Source: Prosapia bicincta (lineage: Eukaryota > Arthropoda > Insecta > Hemiptera > Cercopidae). From it: a DNA stretch of 64,000 nucleotides. The stretch spans positions 15,353,868 to 15,417,867 of the forward strand of contig JBAIZL010000002.1 in the NCBI GenBank assembly GCA_036971475.1. The letters run 5' to 3'. Of this stretch, positions 60,052-64,000 are shown one piece after another (position 1 is the first letter of the stretch; the number at the start of each line of letters is the position of its first letter). The notes under the pieces are model-generated. The model saw only the letters and a program-made list of their open reading frames with translations. It searched no databases and had not been told where the DNA came from. Made by a program: the position numbers and the translations under genes.

Positions 60052-61105
60052 CAGTAAAACCTCTCATATGCGGATGAATATGGCGACAGCCCAATCAGGC
60101 TTTGACAAAATCCGGATATGGAAGGCGTAATGTTAAGATATACGTATGGCTATAATACACTCATTGCAATTGGAGATAAAAGTATGAAGGTTTTAAATAA
60201 ATGTTACCTGTATGTACAGGTAAATGGCCTGTATGTACAGTTCCTTAATACTATGCCGAATATTATCGGTTTTGGTAGAAAAAAGATGTAATGATGGTTT
60301 GCTTGTTTCGCCAACATTGTTTCTTTGATGAAAGGTCCCTTCACCTTCGGAAGAGTAGACGATCGACTGCTGTTGTTTCGTCTTGTTCGATGTACTCGAT
60401 CAGCTGTTCAAATACTTTGAAAGCTTCGCTATAAGTCATTGTTTGTTTTCTTTCGTTATTTTTCGCAGGCGCCATCTGTAGTCTCACTAAGTTTATAATA
60501 TCACTAGTAGGGAACTGATGACCTTCATCCTCTTTCATTCATACCACGAATGTGTAGAAGAGGATCCACGACTTCTTTATTTGTTTCACTCAGAAGGTTT
60601 TCCTTTTGTATTACGTTTTCAAAACTAATTGTGTTTTTTATGCTAAAATAGTTTTCCCATGATTCAACTAGTGTTATCTTCCTGATTGCTTCCATGCTGT
60701 AGCAACGAATAAAGCGACATCCAACAAGTCTACGTTTTCTAGGCACTCTGAAACACTTTTATCCAAATCCATATCCCCAATTATAACTGTTAGTAGCTTA
60801 AGGCGATTTAGAAAACAGTTTTGCACGCTTTTTCGCCATACTGTATATTGCAGGTTACAAATTGTAGGTAAAATAACTAAATTACCTAATTACACAAAAT
60901 CCTGTAGTAAATACGTAACCGAACGATACGGAGGGTCGAACAGAACTGGTTGTTTTGGGACAGAACCAAAAGCCGGCTGCTAGCACAGAGAACTGAGCTG
61001 ACAGCGAGGCGCCTTGCAAAGTAAATACGTTTACCTTACTTTGATACTACGTCCGGATATCGGAGGTTCCGTATATGACAGGCCCGGATATTAGAGCTTT
61101 TAATG
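60052..61105 (-). mobile_element. Deleted pogo/Tigger-like DNA transposon
   Basis: The left end, CAGTAAAACCTCTCATATGC then GGATG, is preceded by TA. The right end on the minus strand reads CATTAAAAGCTCTAATATCC then GGGCC, followed inward by GTCATATACGGAACCTCCGA and TATCCGGAC. CAGTnnAACCTC...ATATCCGG is the characteristic inverted terminal repeat of pogo/Tigger elements (TA target sites). The right TA is two bases away from the end, showing decay. At about 1.05 kb it is less than half of an autonomous element and retains only the C-terminal transposase coding region. Confidence 0.8.
60341..60835 (-). pseudogene. pogo/Tigger transposase C-terminal relic
   Basis: From 60832 downward the frame reads FLNRLKLLTVIIGD, MDLDKSVSECLENVDLLDVA, LFVATAWKQ, then a shift to ITLVESWENYFSI. 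This matches the region after the DDE domain in pogo-type transposases ('ll..l......i.llda...i..AW..v..eTI..cw'). A further frame (60538-60341) reads MKEDEGHQFPTSDIINLV and MTYSEAFKVFEQLIEYIEQD, VDRLLFRR, the typical tail 'y.iltddEIi..v.....i.s.eal..fe..l.yleq...a...ll.lrr'. Two frameshifts and loss of the CENP-B-type DNA-binding and catalytic parts make it non-functional. Confidence 0.8.
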
Positions 61106-61172
61106 CATAATAAAAATAAAATGAAATAAAACAAAATCTAACATCAAGATTTTGTGTATATAAATATAAATA

Positions 61173-61179
<7 letters not shown>

Positions 61180-61227
<48 letters not shown>
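61180..61227. repeat. (TA)n microsatellite
   Basis: TA repeat preceded by TGTGTGTGTA. It marks the left edge of the PLE nest. Confidence 0.95.
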
Positions 61228-61229
<2 letters not shown>

Positions 61230-61231
<2 letters not shown>

Positions 61232-61575
61232 AATAGTTAATATCAGAATTATTCGTGAGGCTGTCGAAATAGAGAAGCAAAAGATTCTTAACAAACGCGA
61301 TGATACTTTGAATTTGCCCGCAGTTTGGAAGTGTGTCATCGATAGATTTTATCGGCAGAAAGGTGCACAAAGGATTGTTAGTAATTGTTTTGATCAGGTG
61401 CGTGTGGATTGACGTCAATGTGTGTTTGACGTCAATGGGCGTGACTTCATTCCTCTATATATAGGAGCTGAGTGATCTGCGCTCTTCACTCGCTCTTCAA
61501 GTGTTGTTGGGTTCACCTCGTCAATGCTGGATGAGATTCTAGCGAAACGTCGGAACTGCGAATTCATGCACTGCA
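61230..61575 (+). pseudogene. PLE relic of a second family: GIY-YIG tail and 3' UTR
   Basis: From about 61247 the plus frame reads IIREAVEIEKQKILNKRDD, TLNLPAVWKCVIDRFYRQK, then stop at about 61409. This resembles the end of PLE GIY-YIG proteins, where 'R..REAiEI.kh..n.NR..g..ls..W' follows the domain. The noncoding tail then has a hairpin GCTGGA/TCTAGC at about 61534-61551, followed by GAAACGTCGG. This is helix II, GAAA, helix III ACGT and a C cleavage base (GUC) of a hammerhead-like end. The upstream CTGATGA is reduced to TCGTCAA. The 22-bp sequences at each edge (ATGATGAATAGTTAATATC and GATATTAACTATTCATCAT) are inverted copies. Confidence 0.6.
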
Positions 61576-61581
61576 GAATGA

Positions 61582-62052
61582 ATGGATGTACTCCAGATAT
61601 TAACTATTCATCATAATTTTCCATCCGTGAAGGAATTTATTATTAGTATTATATGCGAATTAATAAATATAATGAATAATAATAATATTATTAATATTTT
61701 TGAAAAAAACGGTGTATATAAATTAGAACGTGATTATTGTAATAAAGTTTATATAGAACAAACTAAGAAAAAACTTAAAGATAGATACAAAGAGCATTTT
61801 AATGCATATAAAAAGCCAGAAATTTATATATCACATTTTGCTAGTCATTGTATTAATAATAATCACTTATTTCCTAATATAGATAATATGATACTTGTAA
61901 AAGAAATTAACGAAGGCCTGAGAATGAATATTTATGAAGCTTTAGAAATACATAAATATAATACTAATAATGAGTTGATAAATGAACAAATACAAGTAAA
62001 ATCTAAATTTGATAATATATTCAGTGTTTGTAATGTAAGGGCAGCAAAATAA
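61582..62052 (+). CDS. PLE GIY-YIG endonuclease domain (5'-truncated)
   Basis: The 156-codon frame encodes the C-terminal endonuclease of a Penelope-like retroelement, which would nick target DNA for reverse transcription. Residues 44-59 hold the GIY-YIG core as GVY...VYIE, so the second Gly is replaced by Glu, which would probably impair catalysis. Cys53 sits in the usual position. Arg69, Glu71-His72 (DRYKEH), the HFASHCINNNH segment (85-95) and Glu119 in EALEIHK follow in family order, and the frame ends normally at NVRAAK. The first ~14 residues come from an inverted-repeat junction (QILTIHH), so the annotated ATG is not the native start, and no reverse transcriptase lies upstream. Codons are extremely AT-rich. 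Downstream comes the family A 3' UTR with its hammerhead-like motif and (TA)n. Confidence 0.8.
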   Translation: MDVLQILTIHHNFPSVKEFIISIICELINIMNNNNIINIFEKNGVYKLERDYCNKVYIEQTKKKLKDRYKEHFNAYKKPEIYISHFASHCINNNHLFPNIDNMILVKEINEGLRMNIYEALEIHKYNTNNELINEQIQVKSKFDNIFSVCNVRAAK

Positions 62053-62099
62053 AAAAAATTATAACAACATTGTAATTGATTTGGAATAGCTATTTATTT

Positions 62100-62256
62100 G
62101 ATATAATTTGCACATATGTTAATTTTATTTGTTTAATATTCCCGATGATGTTGGTACTGTTAGCCAACGAAAAGCTTTGAATTGTAAATTCAATTAAAAT
62201 TCTTGTATTTGTAGTTTTACTTATGTTCTTTATTAATACACAAGAATACATATTGC
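62100..62256 (+). mobile_element. 3' terminal region of PLE family A
   Basis: From the GIY-YIG stop codon to the (TA)n tract: TTTGCACATATGTTAATTTT, the ribozyme-like segment, AATTCTTGTATTTGTAGTTT, TATGTTCTTTATTAATACAC and AAGAATACATATTGCGGTAT. The same order is found at 4.98-5.2, 56.28-56.40 (arms only) and 58.96-59.17 kb. This copy links those short elements to a protein-coding parent. Confidence 0.8.
62138..62182 (+). ncRNA. Hammerhead-ribozyme-like motif in PLE 3' UTR
   Basis: Same helices as the other family A copies (ATTC/GAAT, GTTGG/CCAAC, AAGCTT). The core is CCGATGA instead of CTGATGA, a change at an invariant position, so this copy is probably inactive. Confidence 0.55.

Positions 62257-62257
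<1 letters not shown>

Positions 62258-62311
<54 letters not shown>
62258..62311. repeat. (TA)n microsatellite
   Basis: Perfect TA repeat at the 3' edge of the PLE. Confidence 0.97.
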
Positions 62312-62313
<2 letters not shown>

Positions 62314-62314
62314 A

Positions 62315-62675
62315 AACAGTTGGACCAAACCAGCGTTCTGTATCCAATTACGAAGCCTTTGTATAAGTAATAACATCACAAGGCCGCTACATTGGTGGAG
62401 GCTGATAATTCAGTTTTAATAGAGTTACTGGACCAAAGCTTGCTACAAATGGAAAACATCTGTTACTGGCCGACCATTAAGTTGTAGAGGGGGATAATCT
62501 CTTCACTATATCAGAGCTTAATATAAATATGTAGAACAACAAAATATTTTATTTCCGTGTTGACAAAGACTGCAAAGTAAAGCTTTTTTAGAAAATATTT
62601 TCATATCTATTTATTTCGAAAAATTACTCGAGGATAATTTTAAAACTTTCGTGGTAGAAAATATCCAAAACTGAA
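62315..62675. other. Noncoding spacer
   Basis: Mixed AT-rich DNA, nothing recognised, before the terminal array. Confidence 0.4.
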
Positions 62676-62679
62676 GCCT

Positions 62680-64000
62680 AATAGCTAGTTACACAGCAGC
62701 ATAACAGCTAGTTACACAGCAGCGCAACAGCTTGTATAGTAGCAGCACAGTAGCTAGTACAATAGCTAGTATAACAATATCACAACAGCTAGTACAATAA
62801 CTGCACAATAGGTATTACAATAGCTAGTACAATCGCTGCGCAATAGCTGGTATAACAGCAGCTAACAGCTAGTACAATAGATGCACAATAGTTAGTACAA
62901 TTGAAGCACAATAGATAGTACAACAGCAACGCAGCAGCTTGTACAATATATGTATACTAGCTAGTACAATAGATGCACAATAGCTAGTACAACAACAGCA
63001 CAACAGCTAGTACAATAGCTGCACAATAGGTAGTACAATAACTGCACAATGGCTAGCACAATAGCTGCACAATAGCTAGTACACTAAATACGCAATATCT
63101 AATACAACAACAGCCCAAAGGTAGTACAATAGATGAATCATAGCTAGTACAATAGATACACTATAGCTAGTACAGTAGCTACACAATATCTAGTACATTG
63201 TAATAGCTGCACAATGGGTAATACAATAGCTGCACAATAGCTGGTGCAATAGCTGCGCAATAGCTGACCAACAGCTAGTACAACATCAGCATAACAGCTA
63301 GTACAATAGACGCACAATAGTTAGTACAATAAAGGTACAATAGCTAGTACAACAGCAGCGCAAACGCTTGTACAATAGATGAATCATAGCTAGTACAATA
63401 ATTGCACAATAGCTAGCACGATTGATGCACAATAGCTAGTACACTAAATGCACAATAGCTAATACAACAACAGCCCAAAGTTAGTACAGTAGCTGTGCAG
63501 TAGGTAATACAATAGATGAATCACAGCTAGTACAGAAGCTACACAATATCTAGTCCATTGTAATAGCTGCACAATGGATAATACAATAGCTGCACAATAG
63601 CTAGTGTAACAGCTGCATAATAGCTGACCAACAGCTAGTACAACATCAGCATAACAGCTATTACAATAGATGCACAATAGTTAGTACAATAGAGGTACAA
63701 TAGCTAGTACAACTGCAGCGCAAACGGTTGTACAATAGATGCACAATAGCTAGTATAATAGATGCACAATAGCTAGTACAATAGCTACACAATATCTAGT
63801 AGAATAGGTAATACAATAGCTGCACAATAGCTAGTATAATAGCTGCGCAATATGTAGTACAATAGATGCATAATAGCTAGTACAATAGATGCAAATACCT
63901 AGTACAGTAACTGCTCAAAAGCTAGTAAAATAGCTGCACATACGTATTACAATAGGTAGTACAATAGTTGCGCTATAGCTAGTACAATAGATGACCAACA
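62680..64000. repeat. ~23-bp minisatellite with 360-bp higher order, runs off the window
   Basis: Modules are built from AGCTAGTACAATAG(A/C)TG and CACAAT, with many 12- and 23-bp variants. A complex block recurs at exactly 360 bp: AATACAACAACAGCCCAAAG ends at 63120 and 63480, and ACAGCTAGTACAACATCAGC starts at 63271 and 63631. The two 360-bp blocks differ at a modest number of positions, so the higher-order duplication is fairly recent. The array continues past 64000. Confidence 0.93.

Noticed and set aside
61047..61418. 123-codon minus frame
   Set aside because: It includes translated (TA)n sequence and is antisense to the PLE relic coding strand.

Overview
The window looks like intergenic or accessory DNA from an AT-rich animal genome, most likely an arthropod and probably an insect. 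This rests on decayed retroelement and DNA-transposon proteins of types common in insects (Penelope-like GIY-YIG endonucleases, an RTE-like LINE, a LINE tail ending in a YW-[AT]AR...MPR-GVG pattern, a pogo/Tigger transposase), heavy (TA)n and (GT)n tracts, and no operon-like gene spacing. I find no intact host protein-coding gene. Almost every long open frame comes from a tandem repeat whose period is a multiple of three (33, 24 bp) or whose unit has few or no stop codons (41 bp, GT tracts).

Layout. 0.15-2 kb: a (TA)n palindrome and a 16-copy 101-bp satellite. 2-14.3 kb: AT-rich sequence with two copies of a dispersed ~450-bp repeat (called family R here) and three palindromic loci at 3.9-5.3 kb. 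14.4-15.6 kb: a (GT)n tract and a ~32-bp array with ~160-bp higher order. 20.9-23.4 kb: a 33-bp minisatellite. 23.6-25.1 kb: (GT)n and compound microsatellites. 26.9-28.1 kb: a GC-rich 41-bp minisatellite. 29.35-31.4 kb: a 24-bp minisatellite. 31.8-32.1 kb: (GT)n. 33-35.7 kb: a cluster of Penelope-like element (PLE) palindromes, a 45-bp x 7 array and a broken PLE GIY-YIG gene flanked by an inverted copy of its own 3' end. 36.5-44.2 kb: degenerate repeats, one clear PLE palindrome and a microsatellite palindrome. 45.4-47.7 kb: LINE relics. 48.8-50.4 kb: 35-bp and ~160-bp arrays. 51.5-57 kb: a dispersed family (called S here) with conserved coding-like frames, further R copies and several GC-richer islands. 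56.2-62.3 kb: a dense PLE nest with an open GIY-YIG frame, a decayed IS630/mariner-type transposase fragment and a deleted pogo-like transposon. 62.68-64 kb: a ~23-bp array with 360-bp higher order, running off the window.

Main result. At least six places have a layout matching hammerhead self-cleaving ribozymes: a short helix I, CUGAUGA or a one-base variant, helix II, GAAA, and a tiny helix III before the expected cleavage base. They lie in palindromic, (TA)n-associated PLE-like elements. In all six, one extra nucleotide separates CUGAUGA from helix II. In five of the six, helix III is a bare self-complementary hexamer (AAGCTT, ACGCGT or ACTAGT), which would favour dimeric rather than monomeric folding. 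One family connects directly to the open GIY-YIG frame at 61.6-62.05 kb, so the scattered ribozyme-bearing palindromes look like short derivatives of that PLE.
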